Assembly: GCA_001600415.1 (NCBI GenBank) | Contig: BCJX01000015.1 | Location: 65,382-129,381, forward strand | Direction: 5' to 3' | Source: Pascua guehoae | Taxonomy: Eukaryota; Basidiomycota; Tremellomycetes; Trichosporonales; Trichosporonaceae | Length of the DNA stretch: 64,000 nucleotides | Shown here: piece by piece, positions 50,261-64,000 of the stretch | How positions within the stretch are numbered: the first letter of the stretch is position 1 | How the letters are laid out: each line of letters begins with the position of its first letter | The notes under the pieces: model-generated | Database searches by the model: none | Seen by the model: the letters and a program-made list of their open reading frames with translations, nothing else | Told to the model about the DNA's origin: nothing | Program-made: the position numbers and the translations under genes

Positions 50261-51413
50261 TCACTCGCACGTGTCGTAGGGAATCTTCTTGTCCTGGCGC
50301 CCGACTGCGGTCCTCTCGCTCGCGCCCGTCGACGTGCGTGGAAGGTCATGCTCTGGGTTGTGGCAGAGGCGTGGTTCGTCATCCTCGTCGTCGCCAGTGG
50401 TACACGAGTGCAGCGACCCCGCGCGCGACTCTGCGAGTTGCACCTCTTCGGCCCCCTCAATGTCATCATTAAAACTCCCCACCGCCTGCTCCTCATCCTC
50501 GATATCCTTTGCCTCGCGCGCGCGCCTGCGTTTTGCAAGGGGGTTGAGGATCGCGGCAAGCACAACCACAATCCCGTCGAGCACCACGACAAGCATGTAC
50601 TGCACAAAAGCGGTCGAGTCGAATGTGGCGCGGAAGAAGAGCGAAATGCCACTAAACACACCGCCGCCAATGTCGACGATCATGAAGAGGATGGAAATGC
50701 CAACGACTTCCTTGTGGACCCAGATTTCCCAGTACTGCGGCATGAGGCCGAGTATGAGGAGGGCCGACGTGATCCAGCCGTACATCTGGATCGGCCAGGT
50801 GATGCCTTGCTTTTGGCCCTCCTGTGGAGTGTTAGATTATTGCATTTGGAATGGCGAGGGTCTTGAGAGCAATGTTCCTGGTGTGACTCACCCATAGCGC
50901 GTACACGCTCCCAACTTCAAAGCACACAAAGAAGACGTAGAATGAAAAGACACACATGAGCGTCTTGCGCAGCGAGTACTTTTTGCCATAGTACAGACAT
51001 TGGCCCCAGGAGACCACGCCCAGGCCGCCGAATGCTTGTGGTTGAATCTGGCGTCAGCAATGCCCCCCACTCCCACTCGGCACGTCCATCAGACGACTTG
51101 GTTTCCAGAGAATGCCCTGGGCCCAGTCCCGCTAGGCTCACCTGTAGTGGAATGCTCGACCGTTGTGCGACAAGGTACGACCCCTGGAAGATGGTCGCAC
51201 ACGCCCAGATACTGCCCAGTCAGTCACCACCACTCAACGTGCACACCCAGAACATGGCATGGTTTGAAACAGCACTCACAACATGAGCGCGGGACTCAAC
51301 CCATGTGTGCTCTTTGTACGATAACTCTTGATAATCTGGGGAATGACCTGGATCGACCATAGGATCGCGCCAATCGTCGCGAGCGTCGCGTCCGCCGCCT
51401 TGTTCTCAATCAT
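50261..51413 (-). CDS. PQ-loop repeat membrane protein
   Basis: Exons 51413-51280, 51211-51142, 51047-50892 and 50821-50261 encode 306 aa; introns are 68, 94 and 70 nt. The ATG at 51413 is the first in frame before the initial membrane helix (AADATLATIGAILWSIQVIP). Two PQ-loop motifs are clear: VIPQIIKSYRTKSTHGLSPA at ~residue 25 and LGLMPQYWEIWVHKEVVGIS at ~148. Six or seven hydrophobic segments are visible, including LMCVFSFYVFFVCFEVGSVY and VQYMLVVVLDGIVVVLAAIL. The last ~80 residues are an acidic, cytosolic-looking tail. Relatives include vacuolar amino-acid exporters (Ypq family), cystinosin and SWEET-like carriers. The substrate is unknown; a vacuolar or endosomal carrier is likely from the family only. 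Confidence 0.88.
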
Positions 51414-52263
51414 CGAGCGGGGGTGAAACGGTCGCGGATAAAGATAAGAGGTAGTAGGTTCAAGATAAGGTCGAGATGCGGTGTACTGCAACGCTGGTGT
51501 GCGAGGCGTTGCAAGTATACTCTGCGTCCTGCCAGTCGACACGCGTTGGTGTTGGAGTCGGTGTGTCCGCGTCCGTTGTCAATGAGAAAAAGTGTGGAAG
51601 GGTCGTCAGCACGTCAGCAGCGCGTGTATCCAAGTGGATACCGATCTGGACGGCGATAACATTCGGCCGGTGACCAACCAACTCGAGATTTGCCGCACAT
51701 CTCTGCCTAAACTGTATTTATTTCCCTCTGGCCCCTGAGCGGCCCGCTAGTGGCGTAGTAACGCGCAAGAACGATGGCCAAGCCCGGCCAAGCAAAGATC
51801 AAGGAGGCACCGAGAAAATTACGTAAATAAGCCAATGAGGTGGATTTACTGGAACTTGCCACAGAATTCTTGATACAGTCAAGTTGGTGGCCAGCTGCCC
51901 GTTTGACCGCTTGGCCTATGACGATCGTTTTGGCGTTGCAAGATGGATTCAAACCTCGTCGGCGCGGTGATTGTTGTCCCCCATTGTTCCCTTCTTCTCT
52001 CATTTCTCCTTCTCCTCCTCCACACTGGATGGATCCGCATCTAACTTGCTGCACGACATCCACTCGCCCCCATCCTGATCCTCATCGACGTCTAGCCACA
52101 CCCCTGCGCATTGCCAGTCACTCTCTCCCCTCCCCTCCCTCATTGCAGCCTTGACCTCGCTCCTCTCCTCATCGCACCTTCCTTGCTAGCCCAAATTTCT
52201 TCCTCCACCCCCAACGCCTTGCACTCCGCATTTGTGTCTCAGATCCCACTTGCTCCCATCACC
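51414..52263. promoter_or_regulatory. Divergent promoter region, PQ-loop gene and RNA14
   Basis: 850 bp between head-to-head genes. The ~300 bases before the RNA14 start are C/T-rich, resembling the leader upstream of the RRM gene. Confidence 0.4.
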
Positions 52264-55200
52264 ATGGCAGAGTACGACCCACACGCACCTCCAGAGGAGC
52301 CTGTAGCGTTCGACCCGCATGCTCCGCCTGCAGAGGACGAGTACGGCGCGGATGCCAGCGACGTAGGAGCGGGAGCTGGAGCTGATGAGAGCACAAGCGC
52401 ACCAGACGCGCAGCCGCAGCAGCAGGCAGTGTACGACCCGTCAATGCCTGCAGGCGACCTTCTATCGCACACCGAGGAGGCAGCCGAGCCCGAGCCCGAG
52501 CCCGAGGTCGAGGAAGAAGCGGCGGCTGAGGCAGCAGCCGATAACGCCCCACAACCTGCCGAACCGTCGCAACAACCTTCCCAAGACGCAGAGATGCCTG
52601 CCGACGTCACCGATACCACTGCGCCAGACACCACGACCGGGGCCGAGGCGACTGCTCCATCCGACACCCTCTCTGGCCCCACTACGGCCGCTGCGACTCC
52701 CGCAGATCCCGCAACCGCTGCGCCGGAACCCGTACCAGCCGAAGCTACACCAGTGCCTGAAGATCCACCCGCGGCCGCACCGACCAACGGCGAACAATAT
52801 GACCCCGGATCGTATACCACAGGGATCACCGACGACGGAGAGCCTAAGGTTCCCTTGCCTGCGGGCGTGACCGACAAGTCGCCGAGTGTCGTCGCCAACC
52901 GGGGCCTCGTGCGCCAGTGGCAGCAAGGTGAGCTGCACCATCTAGGGTCCATCCAGCTGACGACAGACCCATCCAACTCGACGCTCATTCTCGGGCTCTT
53001 CAACTGGGCCGTCCAGAAGACGGAGATTGCAGATGCTCGCGCGTGGTACGAGGTGTTGACGGTGGACAGCCCGACGGCGGTGAGTAAACGACCGCCTGAG
53101 GAGGAAGGCGAGAGAAGGAGAGACGGAGAGGTGGGGGAAGGAGTGTGGACGTGGAGGAAGGACCACGGGTGGATGGTGAATGAGGGAAGGTGCGAACGGG
53201 ATGTGCAAACGGGGAAGGAAGCCGAACAGGGCAAGGAAACCAATCGAGGCACCCACTAACCAGACACCAGTCCCAACCCCTTCTCGCGCTCATCAACCTG
53301 GAACTCGCACTATCCAACTTCTCCCAAGTCGAGGACCTATTCGCGCGGGCTCTGCGTGCGCCGACTACGCTGATGGCAGCGGCCGATGTCAACATCTGGA
53401 GTGGGTACGAACTCATATTTTGCAGCTAACCCACCAGAGGCATACCTGCACTACATCCGGCGCCAGAACCCCAGCGATGGCCCAGATGCGGACAAGGCAC
53501 GCAACACGGTCAACCAGGCGTACGAGTTTGCGCTCAAGGAGTGTGGTGTGGACCGCGAGGCGGGCGAAATCTGGCAAGAGTACATTGCCTACTTGAGCGA
53601 GTTTAAGAGCAAGAACCCATGGGATATGCAGCAACAGACCGATACGATCCGCAAAGTCTACCAGCGTGCCGTGGCGATTCCGCTCAACAATGTCGAGGCG
53701 CTGTGGAAGGCGTACGATGTGTTTGAGAATGGACAAAACAAACAAACTGTGCGTTGGGAAAGGTCAAGCTTCGACTAACGCCACAGGCAAAGAAGTTCCT
53801 TGCTGATAGGTCACCTGCCTACATGACTGCGCGTACGGCTTTACGCGAGATGCGCAACCTGACCGATGTCCTCCCACACCCGATGCTGCCGCCTGTTCCC
53901 GACTTTTCAGACGATGACCGGCGGGTGGTGTCTGCATGGAAGGCGTACCTCAAGTGGGAGGAGAGTAACCCGCTCGCAAGTGACGACCCAGCACTCGTCG
54001 TCACGCGGATGGAGTATGCCCTTCGAAAGTGCATGGCGCAGATGCGGCACTTTCCCGAGCTGTGGCACTATGCGGCCACCTACTCTATCGGCGCAGGCAA
54101 AGCGGACGAGGGCGCGTCGTTCCTCAAGGCTGGCGTCACGGCATGCCCCAAGTCGTTTTTACTGACCTTTGCCCTCGCCGAACTCGAGGAAGAGCGCAAA
54201 AACTATCCCGAGTGCCATTCCATCTTTGAGGCACTGATCACTCGCCTGAATACGGAAATCGACGAACTCAAGACGACGGTCGCTGCCGAGGTCGAGGCTG
54301 CTCGTGGGCCAGAGATCCCGGTCGGCGCGGGTGCCGATGTTGAGATGAAGGACGACGACGATGTGCCTCGTCTCGTTCGCGAGCGCGAAGAGCGTGGCCG
54401 TCTGGTTCAGGAGCGCCGTGGCAAGGACATTGACGAGGTCAAGACCGCTGCTGGCATTGTGTGGGTCATGTATATGCGCTTCGCCCGCCGTGCACAAGTG
54501 AGTTACTGTGCTCTCTCAGGAACCTAACTCTCAGGGTCTGAAAGCTGCACGCATCGTGTTTGGCAAAGCGCGCAAGTCACCACATGTGACATGGCACTCA
54601 TTTGACGCGTCCGCGCTGATGGAGTACCACTCGAACAAGGACTCTGCGGTTGCGGTGCGCATCTTCGAGCTCGGTCTGAAGCAGTTCTCCGAGGACGTGA
54701 CGTACGTGATCAAGTACCTCGAATTCCTTCTGTCAATCAACGACGACACCAATGCCCGTGCACTGTTTGAGCGCTCGGCGCTCAAGATCCCTGCGGACCG
54801 TGCGCGGCCACTGTGGGAGACGTGGGCACGGTTTGAGAACATGTATGGCGACCTTGCTGCCGTTCAAAAGCTTGCAGCACGCTGGGCCGAGACGTTCCCC
54901 AACGACTCACCGCTCAAGCGCTTTGCCCAGAGGTATGCCTACGAGGGGATTGACGAGATTGCTCTCCGCGACCTCGGCATGGCCGCGCGCGCCCGTGCTG
55001 CTGGCACCGCGCCTGGGCAACAGGGAGCGACCGCCCTTCCGCCCTTTCCTCCCCGCGCTGGCGCAGCGGGGCCGGGTGCTCCCTCGGATTCGCGCCTCAA
55101 CTCGCCACTCAAGCGGGACCGCTCGCCACCACGCTCGCCCCGTCCCACTGCTGACTTTAAACGCGCACGCCCCGCCTCCCCCGCGGGTGTGCGGCGTTTC

Positions 55201-55602
55201 GAGCCTGCCCAGTCGCAGGGCCGCTTCAACCCACCACTCCGCGACCGCTCCCCGCCGCCCCCGCCACGGGTCCATGCTGCCCACGCGCAGGCGCCACTCG
55301 CACACGCCCCCCACGCCGCACACGCCCGCGCGTCAGTGGTTCCACCCGCACCACTCGCCGCACACCTGCAGTACGACCGCAGCGGCGTGCCCAAACCCCT
55401 GGCGTGGTTCATCGGTACGCTACCAACGGCCCGCAGCTTCGATGGCCCCGTCTTCCGCGCAGAAGACATTATTGGCCTCTTTGGGAATATCGGACCCAAC
55501 GGCGCCCCGGTAGCACAAGCACCGGTCGCAGCGCCACGAGCGGGCATGGCACGTCCGCCCCCGCGCGGGTTTGACCCCGGGTTTAGGGGGAGGAGGTATT
55601 GA
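52264..55602 (+). CDS. RNA14: Rna14 / CstF-77, pre-mRNA 3'-end processing factor
   Basis: Exons 52264-53079, 53271-53400, 53438-53748, 53787-54497 and 54535-55602 encode 1011 aa. Introns are 191, 37, 38 and 37 nt. Residues 1-230 are acidic and Ala/Pro-rich, with DPHAPP repeats at the start. HAT helical repeats run from about 255 to 805, with W..Y..FE-type signatures such as NIWKAYLHYIRRQNPSDGPD, IWQEYIAYLSEFKSKNPWDM, HVTWHSFDASALMEYHSNKD and RPLWETWARFENMYGDLAAV. The tail is Arg/Pro-rich with SPPRSPRP and ends PRGFDPGFRGRRY. Rna14 dimerises through its HAT-C domain and holds Rna15 in cleavage factor IA (CstF-64 in animals), directing cleavage and polyadenylation in the nucleus. The long acidic N-terminus is extra compared with yeast Rna14 (677 aa). 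Confidence 0.95.
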
Positions 55603-58366
55603 GCGTGTGTACGGGAGAAGTGATGCGGGTGAGCATGACGGGATGAGTAGCTTATAGAGGCGCCGCAATATGCATCTGCATGAGTTCTATTTGTAATGGT
55701 GGCAGTGGAAGAACGCGTCGAGTAGTTGGCGTTCAGGCCGTTGGCAGTGTCTGCGATTCTGCTCCATCTGTTGACTAGCGCTGTAGTGCATACTTCTATG
55801 GTTCTCTGGCTTGGACGACCGCGACACGAAAGGCTGCATCCTGTACGTGGTCGTGCAGGTTCCCGGTTCCGGGGGAGTTACTTGAAGCAAGGAACAGCTG
55901 CGCGGCATGCATGGCAAGGGTGGTACGAAACATGCCTCTTGACGACAATCCGTGATGTCTGGCTGGCCTGGCTGGGGATAGTGCCAAATACACGAAAAAC
56001 AGACTGCGACGCAACGACCACCAGGGTGTAAGCTCATAGTGCATATTTTGCCAGCCTGAAAAACACACTATCACCCAACGACCACCAGGATGTCAGCTCA
56101 TAATGCATATTTCGCCCATCCCAAAAACACAATACATTTCCGCGTTTCCGGAACCGTTCCGTACCAGTTCCGTACCAGTTCCGCACCCATACCACACCGG
56201 TTCCACACTCCGGTATCGAATACCGTCGTTTCCGGAACAAAACCGGACAATGGTGGTGCATCTTTGTGGGTCCAGGTGCGAAAGGATCAGGATTGGCCGA
56301 AACCGGAGGTTCAGCATGCGGAATCCTTGCGGCCGGTTTCTGCATTCGGCTGGCTACTGGCCACTGGTCGCTGTCGCTGTGTGGTGCTCGACTCTGACGC
56401 GTGCGGCGGGCGAGTCGTTGTGGTGGATCGCATCTCTGGATCACCTCCAGTAGCTGGGTGCTGTTGCTGGGGAATATGGTGTGACATATCGCTACAGTAT
56501 TCGTTGGCCCGAGGTCTCATCTGACAACGGAAGGATCGGGGGAACGGGGTGCGGCTCGCCATCACCGCACGCAGCGATCACCATCCTCCGACATTTGGCC
56601 ACCGCTCACGCAACGAACCCAACTCGGCATGCTGCTGTTCGGACCACTCCACCCCGCATTCCCAACCTCGCCTCTTTTGCTGGCATTGCACCATTACTAG
56701 CTCCCAACGCAAACCCCAGAAGACGAGGGCACAGAACCAAGCAAGCCAAGCAAGCATCAAGCAAAAACAAAATCCATCACAAAACACACAAAACACAAAC
56801 ACGAAAAAATGTCTACCCGGCATGAAACTCCACCTCCGTACTTATCGGCAAGTCTGGAGCGATTAATGGGCAGCTTTACTAGAGTCGCTCTCCTATGCGG
56901 AATCACAGCCGAGCCCGCGCCAACGAGACTCCACCCCAGGTAGTGCAAGGTGCACATGGGGCGCCGGCGGGTGGATTCGAGCTAGTTGGAGAAGAAAGAC
57001 GGGGATCGAGCGAAGGGTGGGTTTATATCGTGGGCGCCGCTGGGTGCGAGGGGCGAGGGGCGAGGGTGCGAGGGGGCGGGGCGTGGCAGAGTGGAGGGAT
57101 TGGCGGCGTTTGGTATTGCCGCGTGCTTCGAGTGTGGCACTTTACCACCTGCATTGGGTTGGCTACAGCCTGGATGCAAGATTTCGGCGGACGCAAGCGG
57201 GCAGACAGTCGGGGTTACATACATCTGCTTCTTGCTCTTGCTCTTCCATTCATTCTTGCCCGCTTTGTCCCCTTCGACCTAATTGTAATTCGTGAGTACC
57301 CCCGACTTGTCCCCCCACCCCTCCTCCCCCCTCCCACTCGCGCAAGCAGAGCTCCCGCTCCGACCTCCAAGCTCTCAGCTCCAAGCTCTAGAGCTCCAGA
57401 GCTCGGACCGAGCCCGCGCTCTGCTCGCGCACAATGATGAAAACATCTGTGTATATAGGAAGTGCCATCTGCATTACGCCCCATAGGCTATGCTGTTTCC
57501 AGGTTCTCTGAAAATCCCAATCCCTTTATCGCCTCTTTTCTTGATTGGTGAGGAGGGCGCTAACGATAGATGAAATGCCGATGGAAAAGAGAAAATTGAA
57601 CCGCGATCGTGGTACGACGTGCGCGGCGCAGTGTCGCGAGTCTGGGCGTGCTGCCGGTATTACTGACGGAGAATCGGTGATGAGTCGAATTGGGGCGACG
57701 AGCTCGAGAGCCCGACATGGCGAGCTCGTCTTAACCTCGAGCTCGGCGTATGGACCGCGGAAAGACGGCCAACACGATTTCTACAGTCTGCCAGAGCGTT
57801 ATTCTGGCGTGTGCGCATTTTGTCACAGGCCACCTCGACCACCCTCCTCCCTGTCAGCCCTTGATCTCCCTCCCCCACCCACTCCCACCGCAACCCAAAT
57901 AGACAGTGCCGTCTCCTCTTTCCATGAGGATGGCGGCGATCCGGTCTGCGAACATCACCCTACATCGCATTTAGAGCCTGCTCACCCGTTCCCTTGAATG
58001 CCGCTGGTACGCCAGTGGGCGCCGATCGGCTGCTGGCTCCTTTAGAGCAGTAGTTGCCGGTGCGGGTCGTGGGCGAGGAGGTGTCATATCGATGTGACAT
58101 CCAATCACGATTGCTTGCATTGCGTTTTGTTTGTTTGCAGCTTGCGATCGCTTGTAGTTCTAGCTATGCATACTGTACTGCTACAATCCATGATGGGAAT
58201 GTTCTACTCTTGCTTGTGTGGTTGGACGTTGGCACCGCGGCCAGCGTCGCTGGAAGGCGTGCTGCGGGTAGACGACATATGGGAATCGACAAGGTCCAGC
58301 GTTGAGCAGTCAGGCTTAGAACATGGTCAGGTGTGTATAGTTGGCGGATAGGCTGCACGGACCAGA
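55603..58366. other. Gene-poor convergent region
   Basis: 2.8 kb without a supported gene between the 3' ends of RNA14 and RGP1. It holds a 64-bp tandem repeat, adjacent GTTCCGTACCA repeats (about 56145-56185) and a palindrome-rich stretch built of GAGCTC/CTCGAG words around 57360-57420 and 57695-57745. Confidence 0.4.
55995..56122. repeat. Tandem duplication of a 64-bp unit
   Basis: 55995-56058 and 56059-56122 are aligned copies of identical length (64 nt) that share AAAAACA, CAACGACCACCAGG, AGCTCATA and TGCATATTT. A third copy starts at 56123 and is lost after about 13 bases. The two copies differ at roughly a dozen positions. Confidence 0.85.
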
Positions 58367-61300
58367 CTACATGGCATTCACCGACGGGCGCACGACAAAC
58401 GCTGTATTTCCTGCCAGCACAGTGACGGGAATTTCGCACTCGACCAACTCTGCGCGCGCGTCGACAAACCCACCGCGTTCGGAGACGAGCGGGGTGAGGT
58501 TGGGGCTCGCAGTATACGGGGCGTTGTCCGCATCGCCCTGTGTCGGGAGGACCGAGAGGAAACCGGGCAGCACTGCGTCGACGCTTTTGCGCCCCAGATG
58601 CTTGTTGTCAACAGCACTGAGCGATATGCGGCGGCCATCTATCCCCTGCGGTACGCCTGCGCCGTCCGCCGGGCTGGCATCAGGCTTGCGCGGGGACGCA
58701 ACGAGGAACGAGAGTCGGACGCGCCACTCGAGACCACCCGCGCCCCCTACCTCGCCTGCTGAGAGTGCAAACGCCGGCGTAGCGTCGGATGGAATGTCGA
58801 GCGAAAACGCCACGCGCGATGTGTGTTGTGCGTACGACGTGCAGTGTTCCGCATGGACGCGGCGTAGCTCCGGTCGCCTCCGCCTCCCGGGAGGCAGTAG
58901 GGGCTCGGGAATGACCTCGTGCGTCTCGAGAAGTGCAGAAAACTTGAGTACATGCCGCGCCGACGTGCGGAACGTCACGACACCGAGGACGGTCTCACCG
59001 AGCCGGTACGCCGTCTTGATGAGCGTCAGCACGGCGACAATCTCGCCCTCGTGCCGAATGTCGTACGACGCTGCGGGTTAGCAATCCGACTGGTTTGATG
59101 CCCGCTTACCCTTGGGGGAATGCCTGGATAGGATCTCCACTGCCTCACCACACTTTGGGCATTCCTCAACCAGCTCGTCGTCGCCAGCGACAATGCTTGT
59201 CGAACGCGGTCGCAGCTTGGTGGCCGGGTCTGGAAGGAGGAAGCGGCCCGATGGCAGAAGGTGTTGGGGCCCATGGCGTGGAGAAAGCGGTGTTGGCGCA
59301 GAGGGTGGGATCGGCATAAGTGTCCTCGTGGGGCTGGGTGGTACTTGGGGCGATTCTGCATCAATGGCATCGAGCAGTTGGCGCGCATAGGCCGGCAACG
59401 AGTCAATCTTGGCCTTGGGCTGCGTGTCTGCTGGTCGTCGCAAAGTGGCCGCCCCCGTTGCAGGTGTGGGGACACGCTCCCCGACCGTCCCAGTCTCGGA
59501 TGTCTGGATGACGGGTAGCAGGACATCATACGTTCGAAGAGGCTGCTGGATTGAGACGTTTGGCCACACCCGCACTGGAACAACAATGTCTTTTGTTCGT
59601 TGCCGCTTGCCCGGGCCAGGTAGCGACACAGTCAGTGACACGAGCAGCTCGTAAGAGAAACGCAGCGCCTTGCCCTTGAACGCCGGTGGAAGATTGGCGG
59701 GCAATTGCAACGTATACACGACTGGCAGGTTAGCGATGGCAAGAGCGCCCTCCACCTACATTCTCGTGTCTCGCCCTCGCCGAGTTTAATGTCGACACCA
59801 AGCAAGCTCCGCGTCGTCTCCAAGACTGGGAGGTCCTGGGTATTCCAGACCCGCTTCCGCTCCTCTTCGAGGCTGCCGCCTGATCCACCCATGACCAGGC
59901 CCTTGGCCAGCCCAAACAGACTGCCAGTAAGACTGGGCTGCGTCGACTGCCCAATGGTCCCAGTGCCAAAGCTGAGAGACCAGCGAGAGCCGTGTTTCTT
60001 AGTTTCTCCAGATGATAGGGAGCCGGACCCAACTGGCTGATGTAACATGCGCGCCTTGAGCGGCAACAAGGGGTCTGGAGGAATGTACTGGTGAGATGGG
60101 GCGAACCGCGCAACGAGCCGAGTGTGTGCCCAGAGGATAGTAGTGGTGCCATTCTGCAAGACGGGTCTGTCGCGCGCGGAAGGATGCTGAGGAGGTGGGG
60201 TCAGCATACTAGCACCGTACGCGTTTTGGTACGATGCTGTGCGCCCATGAGACACACGGCGTCCTCCGCTTGGGAATGTTGGGCCGGCTGGTGATGAGGA
60301 GGATGACCCCAGGAAGGCAGAGGGTGACCCAGGGTTGGGAAGGGACGACGCGGCCTGAAGGGGTTGACCCGAAGCGGCCGGGTTGAGGGGAGAGCGGGCG
60401 GGAATGGCATTGGATGGAGAAGGGCCAGAGCGAAGAGGCGGAGAGTTCAATGACACTTGATTTGAAGAGGCAGAAGTCGGGGGCATGAATGAGAGGGCTG
60501 GGGGATGCGGAGAGTGGCGTGGCGACGATGCGGGCGGTGTCGCGGTGAGCGACCTCGCAAATATCGCTCCTTGTGGTGCAGCAATATGGTTACCATCTGA
60601 TGTGTCTGGGCTGGCCGTTGACGGAAACGAGCTGTGTTCCTTTTCCTCCATGACGTCAGGTAAGCTCGGCGACGGACTCGGGGAAGCCCGTGCCGACCCC
60701 TCAGACGTCGGCGGCTCGCACTGGCTCGGGGCGGTATCCGGGGTCTGCAGTCGCGGACTACGTTGATCGTCGAGCCCGGGTGAGCTCGGTCCTGGTGTGT
60801 CGGTCGGCGCGTAGAATGCCGTGCTCGCGACAGATACCTGGCGCGCATGGGGGTGCGACAACGGGATGGAGCCCATGTTGCGACGCGCAGGAAGAGGCGG
60901 AGGTGGTGGTGCCGCTGCACAAATATTAGCTGTGCGACTGGCAGCATGTTCGCACGGGTTACTCACTCCCGCTGTCGAGGGCCCACACCATCTCCTGGGG
61001 TGAAAAGTTCTTGCCGAGTCCAAGACTCTGCGCACGTCGGGTGTGGCCCTTGCCCGAAGGTCGCCGGGCATGTCCCCGCCATCCTGTCGAGCTGGTACCT
61101 GCAGTTACGGGTGACCATGGGCGATCTGTAGATGACGCAGATGGTGTTGTTGATGTTGCCGACGTTAAAGATGTCGCCGCCGAGCCCGCCGGCAAGAGAT
61201 TGAGGTGACCAGGAGCCGAGACTGCCGAGTTTGGCGCGCCGGGAAGTGGGGAAGGCGGGGTGGAATAGGAATGGTGGTGCGTATGGATTGGCACATTCGT

Positions 61301-61420
61301 GTTGCGTAGCGTAATAACCGCGCTAAATACCTCGCCCGCGTAGAAGGCCGATGCTGATGGGGTCACTGTCACCTCGAGATGGACGTCGTCTTCCGGCGGA
61401 GGAGGCTGGACCGAGAACAT
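58367..61420 (-). CDS. RGP1: Rgp1, subunit of the Ric1-Rgp1 guanine nucleotide exchange factor
   Basis: Exons 61420-60967, 60914-59760, 59721-59110 and 59070-58367 encode 974 aa; introns are 38-52 nt. The start at 61420 gives MFSVQPPPPEDDVHLEVTVT and an arrestin-like first strand set (AFYAGEVFSAVITLRNTN). A long Ser/Pro-rich insert separates it from the conserved core: HQYIPPDPLLPLKARMLHQP, SLTGSLFGLAKGLVMGG, VWNTQDLPVLETTRSLLGVD, YTLQLPANLPPAFKGKALRF, VRVWPNVSIQQPLRTYDVLL. The C-terminal block (VLTLIKTAYRLGETVLGVVT, HAEHCTSYAQHTSRVAFSLD, LAGNTAFVVRPSVNAM) matches the Rgp1 family. With Ric1 it activates Ypt6/Rab6 at the Golgi for endosome-to-Golgi traffic. It is longer than yeast Rgp1 (663 aa) because of the disordered insert. 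Confidence 0.93.
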
Positions 61421-62139
61421 GATCAACGCGGAGCCAACGTCACGCGCATCGGGGGAGCACCAGCTCGACGAAGTGGAGGTTGCGTCAGGTTGAAGCGAGT
61501 GCGGGTGCGAGCTGATGGATTATGATTGTGGTGTGATAATGCAAAAGGAATGTGGTGTTGACGAGAGGCTGTTGTGGCCGACAATGATGGTGAGGACGCG
61601 ATCGTCGCCGACGATGACGGACGGTTGAGAGCGACAGCCTAGCCGCGTGGCGCCGGGAAACAAGCCGTGGCCTGTGGCCAAGTCCCGCATCGACACGCGC
61701 TCCGCGCTGCGCGAGTTGGCCGCTTCGTGAAATGCGGGGCCCTAATAGACCCTGACCCCTGCGGCTCCAGGTCCAATTGCCAACTGGTGCATCCCAGTTC
61801 AACGGAAGGAAAATCCCACCAACACGTCTTCCTCTGTCAGTTTTTCACTCTCCATCAGACCACTTTGAATCATCCATCCACACCAATCTTCTCGATCACA
61901 TTGATCCAGAAACAGAGCGCATCAACAGTCCCTCCTCTCTACTACAATTGCGCGCTTGAACGACGCCGATCCGTGCACTCCCGACCGCGTAAAGCTCAGT
62001 GGCGAACACTTGGCGTGAATCAGGTCGCGCTTTGTTGGAGGACCACGTGGCGCACTATTTCTCGCTTTGGTGACGACCAGTGACCTTCCCTGACGACGGT
62101 ACTTCCGACTACTCACCGACTGTCCACAAGAGATCAACA
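61421..62139. promoter_or_regulatory. Divergent promoter region, RGP1 and ESA1
   Basis: 719 bp between the two start codons, AT-richer toward ESA1 (about 61800-61940). No specific element can be named. Confidence 0.4.
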
Positions 62140-63896
<1,757 letters not shown>

Positions 63897-64000
63897 GCTC
63901 GCTCCGTGTCGTTTCCTGCCGACCGCTCACTCTTCTTGGGCCATTGAATTGTAGCACCGTAGAATGATTGTACTATGCATTTTAAACCAGCACCCTTTGT

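Noticed and set aside
51930..51965. GGTTTGAATCC on the minus strand, resembling a tRNA B box
   Set aside because: No T-stem complement, and no A box or acceptor stem at the right distance.
52239..53252. 337-codon minus-strand frame overlapping RNA14 exon 1
   Set aside because: It is a low-complexity mirror of the Ala/Pro/Glu-rich N-terminus, and the plus-strand model is confirmed by splicing into the HAT repeats.
56895..57437. 180-codon plus-strand frame with a hydrophobic segment
   Set aside because: It covers G-rich simple sequence, lacks domain or splice support, and the hydrophobic stretch is isolated.

Overview
The window looks like nuclear DNA of a GC-rich basidiomycete yeast, most likely a tremellomycete and probably Trichosporonales. 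This is inferred from four things: dense spliced genes; very short introns (mostly 34-60 nt) with GTGAGT/GTAAGT-type donors and a CTAAC or CTGAC branch site within about 10 nt of the acceptor; a CAP10-type GT90 glycosyltransferase of the kind expanded in capsule-forming tremellomycetes; and strongly C/G-biased third codon positions. The species cannot be named from sequence alone. All gene models were spliced by eye, requiring canonical splice sites, intact reading phase and, where the family is known, continuity of its conserved domain.

Layout. 1-8.1 kb: four minus-strand genes without firm function (a partial protein with a 37-residue tandem repeat, a small acidic protein, a 654-aa proline-rich protein with a Cys-rich tail, an F-box-like protein). 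8.4-10.9 kb: an intronless tRNA-Ser(CGA), a 246-bp Tc1/mariner-type MITE, a decayed gene with frameshifts and stops ending at the MITE, and a 22-base G run. 13-16.8 kb: ribosomal protein L28/uL15 and an NADH-cytochrome b5 reductase-like flavoprotein. 18.1-24.3 kb: a coiled-coil protein, a 2-oxoglutarate/Fe(II) oxygenase and a GT90 (CAP10-like) glycosyltransferase. 24.3-28.1 kb: gene-poor. 28.1-36.8 kb: a 1051-aa RRM protein, a Q/N-rich protein and the Mid1 calcium-channel subunit. 38.9-55.6 kb: Spb1 (rRNA methyltransferase), a very large IQGAP, a PQ-loop membrane protein and Rna14 (pre-mRNA 3'-end processing). 58.4-63.9 kb: Rgp1 (Ric1-Rgp1 GEF subunit) and Esa1 (MYST histone acetyltransferase).

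The genes serve separate housekeeping roles (ribosome synthesis, mRNA 3'-end formation, cytokinesis, Golgi traffic, chromatin, calcium entry, glycan synthesis) and do not form one pathway or cluster. Four conserved pairs are arranged head to head. The most distinctive points are an array of seven PFGERLRP-like motifs in the IQGAP N-terminus, the MITE at the end of the decayed gene, the NAGNAG acceptor and 34-nt intron in ESA1, and the Q/N-repeat protein. No clearly new multi-gene system was found.
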